From positions 186,001 through 250,000 of the forward strand of contig VXNM01000003.1 in NCBI GenBank assembly GCA_009840545.1: a stretch of DNA of 64,000 nucleotides. The letters run 5' to 3'. Below are positions 55,057-63,413 of this stretch, piece after piece. A model generated the notes under the pieces. It did no database searches. It saw only the letters and a program-made list of their open reading frames with translations, and was not told where the DNA came from. Numbering within the stretch: the stretch's first letter is position 1; the number at the start of each line of letters is the position of its first letter. This DNA is from Gammaproteobacteria bacterium. Lineage in GTDB: Bacteria > Pseudomonadota > Gammaproteobacteria > Pseudomonadales > Azotimanducaceae. A program made the position numbers and the translations under genes.

Positions 55057-55575
55057 ATGAAACATCTTGAAATCCATCGCTACACACGAATTCTTTGTCT
55101 AGCTGCCTTGATTTGTGCGGTAATCGCTGTTGCAGTTCTTGCCAGCGACCACGAAAACACCTCTTCTTCAAACGGACAAGCTTCGTCTCTTGAGCGGACG
55201 ATTAGCAAGACGGTCCCTGGGACTGAATGGAAATTAACAGTTACCGAAGGACCGCTTGAACCCAGAAGTATAGGTAGCTACGCACTTCGGTTCTATGTCC
55301 CGTACGAGCCGAAATGGCCCTTCGACAACTATGTGGATGGAGATGTACGTATTCGAGACGGAAGCATTGAGGAGCTTCTCTTTGAAGATCTCAACGGCGA
55401 TGACACAGCGGATGTAATTGTCACGATGCGATCTGCTGGATCAGGAGGCTATCTGCGTGCCGACGGTTTTGTGCTGAACAAAGACCGTGTAACGTTTGTG
55501 AAGTCCGTGGAAGGATTGGCAAAGGATGCGAATCCAGTTCAAGCACTCGTGAAAGCTTTGGAGACTGAAGACTAG
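55057..55575 (+). CDS. Exported protein, probable PliI-type lysozyme inhibitor
   Basis: The 172-residue precursor has a signal peptide/anchor (LCLAALICAVIAVAVLAS) and a compact domain containing SIGSYALRFYV, YVDGDVRIRDGSIEELLF, DLNGDDTADVIVTMRSAGSG and GYLRADGFVL. This pattern resembles periplasmic inhibitors of invertebrate-type lysozyme (PliI), in which the SGSY-like loop inserts into the enzyme; here it reads IGSY. The DLNGDD element also resembles FG-GAP repeats, so the call is tentative. A terminator follows. The ATG at 55057 is chosen because it opens the signal peptide; upstream codons to 54958 are in frame. Confidence 0.5.
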   Translation: MKHLEIHRYTRILCLAALICAVIAVAVLASDHENTSSSNGQASSLERTISKTVPGTEWKLTVTEGPLEPRSIGSYALRFYVPYEPKWPFDNYVDGDVRIRDGSIEELLFEDLNGDDTADVIVTMRSAGSGGYLRADGFVLNKDRVTFVKSVEGLAKDANPVQALVKALETED

Positions 55576-55616
55576 GAAACCACTTAGCTGGAACACTTGA
55601 GTCTCTTAGAGCCACC

Positions 55617-55650
55617 CCAAGACCGTGTGTCCTTGGATATTTTGTTTTTT
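55617..55650 (+). terminator. Intrinsic terminator after the PliI-like gene
   Basis: CCAAGAC and GTCCTTGG form a 7-bp stem with one bulged C and a CGTGT loop, followed by ATATTTTGTTTTTT. It lies 42 bases after the stop at 55575 and separates this gene from the pspC unit. Confidence 0.6.
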
Positions 55651-55970
55651 CCGATGTAATGTATTGGCTCGAGAGGGAAGTGACGATTCGTAGCAAATCG
55701 GATCAGTCGAATTGATGCTGCGGTTGTACTGTTTCATCCACTGGATGGGTCACATAGGTTAGCGAACGGTTGTCAGTCTTTGCTGCACCACGCATTAAGC
55801 AATGCATGCCTGTCGAAAAGCTCAATTGGTGCAGCTTTAACCCCCATACGCTTCTAACATGTAGAAATTAGCCAAATTTTCACTCTAACGTGGTTGTATT
55901 GACCACAACTGTCTCAAAACTGTGCTAGACAAGGACTTTATCGCACCAGCCAATACGTATCGAAAACTGT
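55651..55970. other. Upstream region of the sigma-54 promoter
   Basis: No gene is visible in these 320 bases. Around 55890-55909 there are overlapping short inverted repeats (GTGGT/ACCAC and GTTGT/ACAAC), about 90-105 bases upstream of the predicted start, the usual distance for a sigma-54 activator site. A further TGTCT/AGACA pair lies at 55910-55931. Confidence 0.35.
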
Positions 55971-55986
55971 TGGCACGGTTTTTGCT
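55971..55986 (+). promoter_or_regulatory. Consensus sigma-54 (RpoN) promoter of pspC
   Basis: The bases TGGCACGGTTTTTGCT match the -24/-12 consensus TGGCACG-N4-TTGCW at every defined position, with GG at 55972-55973 and GC at 55984-55985, the required spacing. Transcription would start near 55997, giving a leader of about 68 bases before the ATG at 56065. Confidence 0.8.
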
Positions 55987-56064
55987 TATCACTTAGTACC
56001 CTTAAAGTACCGTCAGTTGAAGAGACAAACAGAATCACTTCGCTGCTTAACAGGTGAACCAGAA

Positions 56065-56274
56065 ATGAGAAAAAGCTCCGCAAGCCGAACAATCAGCCGA
56101 GCGATTCGAGACGATACAGGTTGGATATTGGGTGTGTGTGCGGGAATTGCATGGCGCATTCGAATTGACCCAGCCATCGTACGAATAGCCACCATCGTTG
56201 CTCTGATTTTTCACCCCGCGATCACGGTAGCTTGCTATCTGATCCTCTGGGTGATCTTCTTCCGAGGCGACTAG
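56065..56274 (+). CDS. pspC: PspC-domain membrane protein
   Basis: The 69-residue protein is a minimal PspC domain: GWILGVCAGIAWRIRIDPAIVRIATIVAL followed by a second hydrophobic segment ending LILWVIFF. PspC is an inner-membrane protein of the phage-shock response that, with PspB, relays envelope stress to PspA. No pspA, pspB or pspF gene is in the window. The ATG at 56065 has AGGTGA as ribosome site; a TTG upstream at 56017 is unlikely. The sigma-54 promoter just upstream fits the RpoN/PspF control known for psp operons. Confidence 0.85.
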   Translation: MRKSSASRTISRAIRDDTGWILGVCAGIAWRIRIDPAIVRIATIVALIFHPAITVACYLILWVIFFRGD

Positions 56275-56374
56275 GCAGCCGTACTAAACGACTCAAGCAA
56301 ACGGTCGCGTTATAGCAATGGCATGCGACTTCGCAAACCATCAAGGCGCGATCGTTTTGCTTGTATCGGACATC

Positions 56375-57082
56375 CTATCTTGAATCAATAAACGCGGACA
56401 GCGATTGACTAATTTCGTTCGCGTGCGTCTCCATTGCAAGAGAACTCATCGCCGAGTTGAATAGAGAGCCCAATTCATCCTCTCGCGAACATAGCAAGTA
56501 CTCCGCAAAGTCTCGGCAAAATTCTGGATGAGGCTGGATTGAGATGAAGTGATTGTCGACTCTCATTCCGGCATGAGGACAAAACTCGCTTTCTAAGATC
56601 CGTTCCGCACCTGTGGGCATTTCCACCACTTGGTCTTGGTGACTGCATTGCAGTTGGACTGGCGATCCATCTAGACTTGGAAACGCCTTCGAATCAAGAA
56701 TGTTGTACTCATGCACACCCACACCCCAACCTCGATGGCTCTTTTCGACACGTCCCCCAAGAGCTGTAGCCATGCATTGATGTCCAAAGCAAATGCCTAC
56801 AGTTTTCTTCCGATGCCGATGCAACTTCAAGATATAGTCGAGCAATCGTTCAATCCAGGGGACTTTATCGTAGCTACTGAGTCGACTTCCACTAATCACG
56901 TATGCGTCGCATTCGTCTATTTGCTTGGGATACTCTTGTCGATAAACTTCATAGCTCTTGAAATCGTAGTGAAACACTCCTGCCCTCTCGAACATTTTGC
57001 GAATCATGTCGGAGTATCCTCCGAAACGGTTCTTGAAAGGTTCATCTACCGTGTCTGCGACCAATAATCCAATCAGTGTCAT
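56375..57082 (-). CDS. Class I glutamine amidotransferase-like protein
   Basis: The 235-residue protein has the class I amidotransferase triad: nucleophile in GICFGHQ (Cys98) and QPHPEF (His185, Glu187). It resembles GMP-synthase-type stand-alone amidotransferase domains. It starts at the base right after the stop of the glutamine synthetase-like gene, so the two are surely co-transcribed. By analogy with polyamine or amine catabolism, it may hydrolyse a gamma-glutamyl product of that enzyme; the substrate is not known. Confidence 0.8.
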   Translation of the reverse strand: MTLIGLLVADTVDEPFKNRFGGYSDMIRKMFERAGVFHYDFKSYEVYRQEYPKQIDECDAYVISGSRLSSYDKVPWIERLLDYILKLHRHRKKTVGICFGHQCMATALGGRVEKSHRGWGVGVHEYNILDSKAFPSLDGSPVQLQCSHQDQVVEMPTGAERILESEFCPHAGMRVDNHFISIQPHPEFCRDFAEYLLCSREDELGSLFNSAMSSLAMETHANEISQSLSAFIDSR

Positions 57083-58465
57083 CTAAATGACCTCGAAATA
57101 CCGTCGCAATTGCCAATCATTCACATTTCTTTCCGCTTCGTGGGACTCCCACAATCGAGATGCAACAAAGTGCTCCACGAAATCTTGCCCAAACATCTCA
57201 TGTGCTGTCTCAGACTTCATCATTCGGTGTGACGCCTCCCTCAGCGTCCTTGAGAATTCTTGCTCTTCCCTAACTTCCGAATTGTCATAGGCGTTTCCAA
57301 TAACAGGTGGAGGTGGCTCGATTTGTTCCCTGATGCCGAGCGAAGCTGCTAACAACGTCGCAGTACCCACCAAGTACGGGTTTGAATCAGCCCCAGGAAT
57401 CCTATTTTCAATGTGGCATTCGCCGTTTCGCCCTGGAATCACACGAAAGGCGCATGTTCGGTTCTCGTGGCCCCAAGTAGCCGCCGTGGGTGCCCACGCT
57501 CCAGGAACTAAACGAGTGAAACTATTGACATTCGGAGCAAGCATCGGAAGCCATTCAGGCACGTATCTAACCAAACCTCCGATTGCAAACCTAGCAGCAT
57601 CGTTCAATTCTCCATCACGAGACGAGAGCAATCCAGATTCGTTCAAGTCTGTTAGCGAAAAGTGAAAGTGTCCACTTTGTCCAGGAAAGTCCATGGACCA
57701 CTTCGCCATAAACGTGGCAATTGCATCTTGAGAACGAAAGAATGACTTGGAAAAAGTCTTGAATAAGCTAGCACTATCTGCCGATATTAGAGCGTCTTGC
57801 TTGTTCAGCGCAGCTTCCCAAACCCCTGGCTCCACTTCAAAATGCAAACCCTCAACAGACATGTTGAATTCCCGACAGAAATTCAAGAACTCTTGCTGCC
57901 GAGGTGAATCCATTGCCGCCTTCAGAACGGAGTAGCCTAGTTTGCCGCGTCGTATTGACCTCAAGTTACTGTAGTCTCGGTGAAGCGAGTCAATCGTAGA
58001 CTCATCTATTACAAAGAACTCATACTCGTAGCCGGTAAACGCTTTGATGCCTTGTTCCAGAAGAGTGTTGGAAGCTTTTCGCAGCAACGATCTAGGACAC
58101 AAAGAATGGTAGTCAGAGTCTTCATCAACAAATTCGCCAATGAAGAAGGGTACATTCGTAAAGGGTAGAGTCCGATGGGACGATGCGATCAGACGGTACT
58201 TCACGTCTGGAAATCCCGTATGCCATCCGGTGAAAGGAGTCTCGATATCTAGTCCGGTCTTGTGGAAGTCATACAAGTGATCGTCCACATCCCACCCGAG
58301 CACACAATCACAGAATCCGCCGCCTGCGATCATAAGTCGCTCGAACTTACCAAGGTCTACGTATTTGCCTCGAATGACCCCGTCAAGGTCAGTCAAACCT
58401 ATTAGAACGGACTCCTGTCCTGCATCTTGACACCGTTTGATGAAGCCCGTCAGGTCGGAATTCAC
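57083..58465 (-). CDS. Glutamine synthetase-like gamma-glutamylamide ligase
   Basis: The 460-residue protein has the glutamine synthetase fold: TDLDGVIRGKYVDL in the N-domain, catalytic-domain EYEFFV, EGLHFEVEPGVWE, GHFHFSL and ENRIPGADSNPYL. Together these place it among PuuA-like gamma-glutamyl-amine ligases rather than in nitrogen-assimilating GlnA (no adenylylation loop seen, and it lacks GlnA's regulatory context). It starts with GTG. The adjacent amidotransferase makes a synthetase/hydrolase pair like PuuA/PuuD, suggesting amine catabolism. Confidence 0.82.
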   Translation of the reverse strand: MNSDLTGFIKRCQDAGQESVLIGLTDLDGVIRGKYVDLGKFERLMIAGGGFCDCVLGWDVDDHLYDFHKTGLDIETPFTGWHTGFPDVKYRLIASSHRTLPFTNVPFFIGEFVDEDSDYHSLCPRSLLRKASNTLLEQGIKAFTGYEYEFFVIDESTIDSLHRDYSNLRSIRRGKLGYSVLKAAMDSPRQQEFLNFCREFNMSVEGLHFEVEPGVWEAALNKQDALISADSASLFKTFSKSFFRSQDAIATFMAKWSMDFPGQSGHFHFSLTDLNESGLLSSRDGELNDAARFAIGGLVRYVPEWLPMLAPNVNSFTRLVPGAWAPTAATWGHENRTCAFRVIPGRNGECHIENRIPGADSNPYLVGTATLLAASLGIREQIEPPPPVIGNAYDNSEVREEQEFSRTLREASHRMMKSETAHEMFGQDFVEHFVASRLWESHEAERNVNDWQLRRYFEVI

Positions 58466-58782
58466 GGTGCAATAGTGCCATTGTGGAAAACTCGTTGGAT
58501 AATTCCGTACTTATTCACTTGTAATCTGTGGAAGAGTTCATGAGTGTTCAGCCCCACTTTGTGCAAGTTGCAGGCAAAATCGTTGTTTTTCATATAGTTA
58601 GAAGAAACTGCTTGATAACATGATTACGCTTTATATCGTTAATCATTGATATTACGACCATTTCTTGCTTGTGCACAACTAAAACGACATAAACAGATTA
58701 TTAGTTAAATTATCCAATCTAAAGGTCATTAGGCATTGAATTTTCTACATCTTTTATTCAATGAAATGGTCTATTTGATGTC
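58466..58782. other. AT-rich intergenic region with an inverted repeat
   Basis: The 317 bases between ybbN and the glutamine synthetase-like gene are markedly richer in A+T than the surroundings. At 58734-58763 CATTGAAT and ATTCAATG form a perfect 8-bp inverted repeat with a 14-base spacer. A second weaker one, ATATC/GATAT, is near 58633-58652. They could be regulator sites for the downstream amine genes or part of the end of ybbN transcription. I see no gene. Confidence 0.45.
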
Positions 58783-59637
58783 TCAATGCATGAAGTTGAA
58801 CATTCGCCGACGATATTGTTTAGCAATGGGTGAATTCTTGCCCATTAGATTCATGATTCGAACCATAGTTTCACGCCCAATATCGTCTCGATAACTTCGG
58901 TCTGTTTGAAGAATGAACATTAGATGTTGCAATGCCTCTTCATAATTGCGCTGGACAGCTAACTGAACCGCAATCTCATAGCGAGAGTCCAATTCTTCAG
59001 GATTCGCTTCAATTGCTTTGGCAATCTCGTGCAGTGGTCGCATTGCTGCCGCTTCCTCGTGCAACTCCAATCGCGTTGCAGGACGCTGCCGATCCGCTAC
59101 GTCTTCTGGTATCGTGTCCAAGACCTTACGAGCTTCATCGGGCTCACCTTTGTGTAGTAACACATCGGCCCACTCAACCTTGAACTTTGGATTGTTAGGC
59201 TCCTCATTCAAGGCCTGTTGCAATATTGTCATTGCCGTGTCCCAATCTTCTCGATCAACTACTTCGTCAAGGGTTGCCTGAAGCTGCTCTCCGCTTGACA
59301 TCGTCAAACGGTCCAACATTGCGCGAAGTACAGATTCTCCCTGAGGACCATCCATTTGCTCGGCCACGCCCCCGTTCACAATCACGCGGATGCTTGGAAC
59401 AGCCTGTATCCGTAGCTCACGAGCAATAATCTGGTCCTTAGTGACGTCCGACAGTCCTAACGAGAACTTTCCTTGATACTGTTGGGCGAGTCTCTCCATC
59501 GATTTTCGAGTGTCGACAGAGGGGGCAACCTGATCGGTCCAAAATAGGAGTACAACAGGTTCCGATCGAGAACGTTCGATTACGTCGGTTTGGAAAGTCT
59601 CGCGTGTTACCTCGAACACGCTTTGCTGGACGTCCAT
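58783..59637 (-). CDS. ybbN: Thioredoxin-like co-chaperone YbbN (CnoX family) without CxxC
   Basis: The 284-residue protein has an N-terminal thioredoxin fold (VVLLFWTDQVAPSVDTRK, IQAVPSIRV) and a C-terminal TPR region (ATLDEVVDREDWDTAMTIL, NPKFKVEWADVLLHKG, ALQHLMFILQTDRSYRDD). This is the layout of YbbN/CnoX, a chaperone that passes substrates to GroEL and DnaK. The thioredoxin active site reads WTDQVAPS, so no redox cysteines exist. The ATG at 59637 opens the conserved domain; in-frame ATGs at 59700 and 59712 are alternatives. Confidence 0.88.
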   Translation of the reverse strand: MDVQQSVFEVTRETFQTDVIERSRSEPVVLLFWTDQVAPSVDTRKSMERLAQQYQGKFSLGLSDVTKDQIIARELRIQAVPSIRVIVNGGVAEQMDGPQGESVLRAMLDRLTMSSGEQLQATLDEVVDREDWDTAMTILQQALNEEPNNPKFKVEWADVLLHKGEPDEARKVLDTIPEDVADRQRPATRLELHEEAAAMRPLHEIAKAIEANPEELDSRYEIAVQLAVQRNYEEALQHLMFILQTDRSYRDDIGRETMVRIMNLMGKNSPIAKQYRRRMFNFMH

Positions 59638-59820
59638 GTTTGTCTGATATGCAGGAGCTTTGCGAATTGTAGCAACCGGTCTGACACGGCACGTGACCAT
59701 AAGATCATGCAAATCGTGGAGGACATCCGCACCTCGTGCTGTTCCACTAGAAGCGATGTCATGGCTTCAAGGCATAAAATGAGTGAGCCTCAAAAATTGA
59801 CCGTTCACTAACTGACAAGC

Positions 59821-60705
59821 ATGAGATATTTCACAGCGGTTGCATCGGTGTTTCTGTCGCTTTTCTTCTTTGGTTTTTGGGGTTTAGCAGTCGGTATTTT
59901 TGTTGCGTCCGCGGTGCTTGCATTTGCGCCTCGCAATTCAAAATCTCAAAGTCGTTTTCAGTCGGGTGAGCGCTTCCGGCAAATGGGTTGGGGGCAGGCT
60001 TCAAACCCATTTGAGGACCATCAAGAAGAGCACGTGGAGATCACGGACATCGCCTTTCGGTCCTTTTTTCAAATAGCGGGCTATATTGCGAAAAGCGATG
60101 GGCGAATTTCCTCCGAGGAAATACAGTTAGCCTCACAGGTAATGGAGAGATTGTCTCTCACAATGCCGCTTCGAGAAGTCGCGATACAGTGTTTTAATGA
60201 AGGCAAGAGTCCTAGGTTCAACCTTGACCGAACGCTAGACCAGATTCGTTCACGTTTAGGGCTGAATCGAGTTGCCGGCGCCGTGTTGTTCGAAGCAATG
60301 GTGGAGATGTCGGAAGCTGATGGACTCACGCAAGACAAGGTTCAAATACTCTTTCAGTACGCACAATCTGTAGGCATTCGTCCGCATGAGGCCCAAGAGT
60401 ACATAGCTCAACGAAGTGGGAGATCGTATAGTCATTCTTCATCTGAAGACGGGGAAAGACAAACTCGCGCGCAAACCGATTCTCCGCACCATGCTCTCAG
60501 CAACGCCTACCGAATACTTGGAGTGGAATCCTCAGAGTCGGACAGTAAAGTGAAGATGGCGTATCGAAGACTCATACAGGAGAGCCACCCAGATCGGCTA
60601 CACGCTATGAACCTGCCAGATTTCTTAATGGATGCTGCCCATAAGAAAACACAAGAGATTCAAGCGGCTTGGGAAACTGTGAAGCAAGCACGGGGAATTA
60701 CCTAA
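59821..60705 (+). CDS. djlA: Membrane-anchored J-domain protein DjlA
   Basis: DjlA is a DnaK co-chaperone at the inner membrane. The 294-residue product has a short N-terminal hydrophobic segment (about 5-36), a TerB-like domain (about 75-195; GYIAKSDGRISSEEIQLA, MSEADGLTQDK) and a C-terminal J-domain (NAYRILGVE...) with the HPD motif in ESHPDRL. Domain order and length match E. coli DjlA. It is divergent from ybbN with about 180 bases between. Confidence 0.93.
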   Translation: MRYFTAVASVFLSLFFFGFWGLAVGIFVASAVLAFAPRNSKSQSRFQSGERFRQMGWGQASNPFEDHQEEHVEITDIAFRSFFQIAGYIAKSDGRISSEEIQLASQVMERLSLTMPLREVAIQCFNEGKSPRFNLDRTLDQIRSRLGLNRVAGAVLFEAMVEMSEADGLTQDKVQILFQYAQSVGIRPHEAQEYIAQRSGRSYSHSSSEDGERQTRAQTDSPHHALSNAYRILGVESSESDSKVKMAYRRLIQESHPDRLHAMNLPDFLMDAAHKKTQEIQAAWETVKQARGIT

Positions 60706-60777
60706 GAGAGTGCTAAGCCGCAAAACGAAGCACAACACTGCCTACGTTGGAGGTTGGCTCAAACAATACGAGCTGAA

Positions 60778-60866
60778 TGGCGGAGAGGCAGGGATTCGAA
60801 CCCTGGGTGCCCGAAGGCACACCTGATTTCGAGTCAGGCCCATTCGACCAGCTCTGGCACCTCTCC
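60778..60866 (-). tRNA. tRNA-Ser, anticodon CGA
   Basis: Read on the minus strand the gene gives acceptor GGAGAGG pairing with CCTCTCC, discriminator G and an encoded CCA end. The anticodon arm is CTGAC-TCGAAAT-CAG-like with anticodon CGA, a long variable arm GTGCCTTCGGGCAC follows, and the T-arm is CAGGG-TTCGAAT-CCCTG. The long variable arm and sequence identify serine. It lies between djlA and the Nudix gene. Confidence 0.95.
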
Positions 60867-60913
60867 GTACAAGTCAAATTTTATGAATCTTGGGCAAGAA
60901 AGTTGGACTCGCA

Positions 60914-61471
60914 ATGCGCGACCTCACTGAGTTGCTCAATCACTACCGAAAAAGATACCCGTTGGAAGTTGCACCGTCCAAGTGTCTAGAGTTTGTTCGA
61001 TCGCAACCTGATTGCTTCAATAGAAATTGCTACGCAGATGGACATTTGACGGCATCAGCATGGGTAGTTAATCCAAGACATGACAAATGCCTATTGATGC
61101 ACCATCGGAAAATCGGTAAGTGGTTGCAACTTGGGGGGCACCTCGAACATCGCGGAGATCTGCTAGCAGAAGCAATCAGAGAAGTCAAGGAAGAATCGGG
61201 ACTTGCGTCGTCTCCATTAAGTCTTGACATTTTCGACATGGATGTTCACAAAGTGCCTTCCTATCGAGAAGAACCAGCACATTTCCATTACGACATTCGA
61301 TTCCTACTAGTTGCTGACGAATTCCAAACTCTTCAAGAGACTGCCGAGTCAAATGACCTAAAGTGGGTCTACATTGAAGATGTCGGGAGTTTCACTTATG
61401 AAGAGTCGGTCCTACGAATGGTGCGAAAGCAGAAAGGCTTGTTTGCCGATAGGAATGACCACGGACGTTAG
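60914..61471 (+). CDS. Nudix hydrolase family protein
   Basis: The 185-residue protein carries a Nudix box: LGGHLEHRGDLLAEAI, then REVKEESGL. The REVxEExG metal-binding core is intact, but the earlier conserved Glu of Gx5Ex7 is replaced by Gly followed by Asp. The substrate, a nucleoside diphosphate linked to some moiety, is not known. The ATG at 60914 is preferred over an upstream TTG. It converges on the MBL-fold gene, 13 bases away. Confidence 0.85.
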   Translation: MRDLTELLNHYRKRYPLEVAPSKCLEFVRSQPDCFNRNCYADGHLTASAWVVNPRHDKCLLMHHRKIGKWLQLGGHLEHRGDLLAEAIREVKEESGLASSPLSLDIFDMDVHKVPSYREEPAHFHYDIRFLLVADEFQTLQETAESNDLKWVYIEDVGSFTYEESVLRMVRKQKGLFADRNDHGR

Positions 61472-61484
61472 CGGTCTCCTCTGA

Positions 61485-62243
61485 CTACTTTTTGACAGAA
61501 AACCAAGGAGTTCCGGCCTCCTGGGTCGCAAACGTCACTGTATATTCTCGCCTGAGATGCTCGAACTCGCGCTCTAGTATTGCGGTACTGTTGTTTCGTT
61601 GACTCACGTGTCCAATGACTACATTGGCCAGACGGGAGTGTTTGACACGAGACAGAAATTCCTTTGCCTGATGATTGGACAAGTGACCTAGGTCACCCGA
61701 CACACGGTACTTCAAAAATTCTGGGTCATTTCCATTCCACAGCATGTCGATATCGTGGTTGGATTCCACAAATAACGAATCGCAGCCCGAATAGTGCTCT
61801 ACGACACCATCATTAAGAGAGCCGATGTCGGTTAGCAATCCGAATCTTTCCTTGGTCGACTCAAAGACGAACTGAGTTGGTTCAAGAGCATCGTGTGGCA
61901 CATCGACACTCCGTACATTAATCCCATCGATTGAGATGACATCACTGCGTCTAATTTCATTGACTAACATGGGATGCAAATTGGGGATCTTGGAAAAAGT
62001 ACCCACAGTTGCGAATACGGGTATATCGAACCGATTGGCAAGCATTCGTACACCTCGAATGTGGTCGCCGTGTTCGTGAGTTACGAATATCGCAGAGACT
62101 TCGCGTGGATCAACGCCTCTTGCAACGAGAGAATCGATCGTCTTTGTGATTCCGAAACCACAGTCTACAAGGATAGTGGACTTACCGTTGCTAACAACGG
62201 TGCAATTTCCCTTGCTCCCGCTTCCCAAGGAAGTAAATTGCAA
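61485..62243 (-). CDS. MBL-fold metallo-hydrolase (YycJ/WalJ-like)
   Basis: The 252-residue protein has the metallo-beta-lactamase metal motif THEHGDH (about 55-61), FVESNHD, and GDLGHLSNHQA, with the N-terminal LGSGSKGNCTVV typical of the YycJ/WalJ/VicX group. Relatives have 5'-3' exonuclease activity, but this is not shown for all. It follows bamC on the same strand, the arrangement seen in pseudomonads beside purC and a tRNA-Ser. Confidence 0.88.
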   Translation of the reverse strand: MQFTSLGSGSKGNCTVVSNGKSTILVDCGFGITKTIDSLVARGVDPREVSAIFVTHEHGDHIRGVRMLANRFDIPVFATVGTFSKIPNLHPMLVNEIRRSDVISIDGINVRSVDVPHDALEPTQFVFESTKERFGLLTDIGSLNDGVVEHYSGCDSLFVESNHDIDMLWNGNDPEFLKYRVSGDLGHLSNHQAKEFLSRVKHSRLANVVIGHVSQRNNSTAILEREFEHLRREYTVTFATQEAGTPWFSVKK

Positions 62244-62285
62244 TCGGAGCCCTCCAAACTGCTGCGATTTGGTTGTGCAGAGTCG

Positions 62286-63413
62286 CTAGATTACGTTTTC
62301 ACGCAAAACGGATAGAAAATCCTGAGCGAACTCGGCAGTAATCTCAGAACTATTGACACGATCAACGATCACATTGTGGCTTTCTTGCGTGATTTCTTGT
62401 AAATGTACCCTGATGCTTGACAAAGCTGTAATGGCATCGGAGTTACGTCGAATGAAGCCTGCAAGCAATCCTTGTCTTCTTCCTTTTCGCATATTGCGTG
62501 ACATCTCTATTTCGAAGTAGCCATCTTCCAGATTGCCTTCGATGATTTTGAGCTCCGAGTTTTCAATAGCCTTTTGCAAAGTTGCCCAAGCACGCGTAAA
62601 GTCCACATTCAATCGCATCAAGGGAAAGCCTCGTTCATCATTGAGCTGTTCGACTTTGAGGCGTAAAGCAATATTTTGGGCAATGCTAGATACGGTTGGG
62701 GCAACGTATCCTGCAGCATCGTAATTTGCCAGTACTTCGAGGATCGCGCGCTCGATATCGTAGCTTGTTGAAGATACGGGCCAAGCTTCGACATCGGGCA
62801 CTTCCGATTGGTTGAGATATCTGATATGAACCTCAGACGAACCATGACGCATCGAAGTCTCCAACCGAATCGCAACCCAATCCATCCCGTTCGCCAATTG
62901 GTCACCGTCCTTCCCAGCTCTTATCTTTTCGTACAAACCCAAGGGATCAAGTCCACTGAGATTAAGTTGCTCGCAAAATATCAAGCCTGAAGTTGGATCT
63001 TCGTGCTGAATTCCAAGTCGATTGTCGTGCACCCACTGCTTAATGACAGGCCAGACGGTTTCAGGAGGCCGTTGGACGACCATCCAGCTTCTTGACGGAC
63101 CTAGCGTCTGAATTCGAACCAAGTCAGGATCAGCCTCCCCAACGATGCTTTCTGGTCGGGGTGCTGTACGGGGAAACAGCCTAGGTCGCGGCTGATCTGT
63201 TATCGGGGGAACAACCCAATTGTCCTCAATCGCTCGGTGGGGCATGTCGGAGGGAATGTAGAGATCGGGAGTTTGCTCGGGATCCAAGTAGTCTTCAGGA
63301 TGCTCCATGCGTTCCGGAACACTACTAATAAACGGAAGCTTGCCAAGAATCGAGCACCCACAAAGCACTAGAGTTACACATCCGCCTATGAGAATTTGAA
63401 ATACAGTTTTCAT
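62286..63413 (-). CDS. bamC: BAM complex lipoprotein BamC
   Basis: BamC is an outer-membrane lipoprotein of the beta-barrel assembly machine. The 375-residue precursor has a lipoprotein signal (TLVLCGC, Cys 20), an unstructured N-terminal part (RMEHPEDYLDPEQTPDLYIPSD) that should bind BamD, and two helix-grip domains (WMVVQRPPETVWPVIKQW; DFTRAWATLQKAIENS). The ATG overlaps the dapA stop as ATGA, the conserved dapA-bamC pairing of gammaproteobacteria. Confidence 0.92.
   Translation of the reverse strand: MKTVFQILIGGCVTLVLCGCSILGKLPFISSVPERMEHPEDYLDPEQTPDLYIPSDMPHRAIEDNWVVPPITDQPRPRLFPRTAPRPESIVGEADPDLVRIQTLGPSRSWMVVQRPPETVWPVIKQWVHDNRLGIQHEDPTSGLIFCEQLNLSGLDPLGLYEKIRAGKDGDQLANGMDWVAIRLETSMRHGSSEVHIRYLNQSEVPDVEAWPVSSTSYDIERAILEVLANYDAAGYVAPTVSSIAQNIALRLKVEQLNDERGFPLMRLNVDFTRAWATLQKAIENSELKIIEGNLEDGYFEIEMSRNMRKGRRQGLLAGFIRRNSDAITALSSIRVHLQEITQESHNVIVDRVNSSEITAEFAQDFLSVLRENVI

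Noticed and set aside
58466-58485. Sigma-54-like TGGCAC...TTGCAC upstream of the glutamine synthetase-like gene
   Set aside because: GG and GC are only seven bases apart; the sigma-54 element needs twelve.
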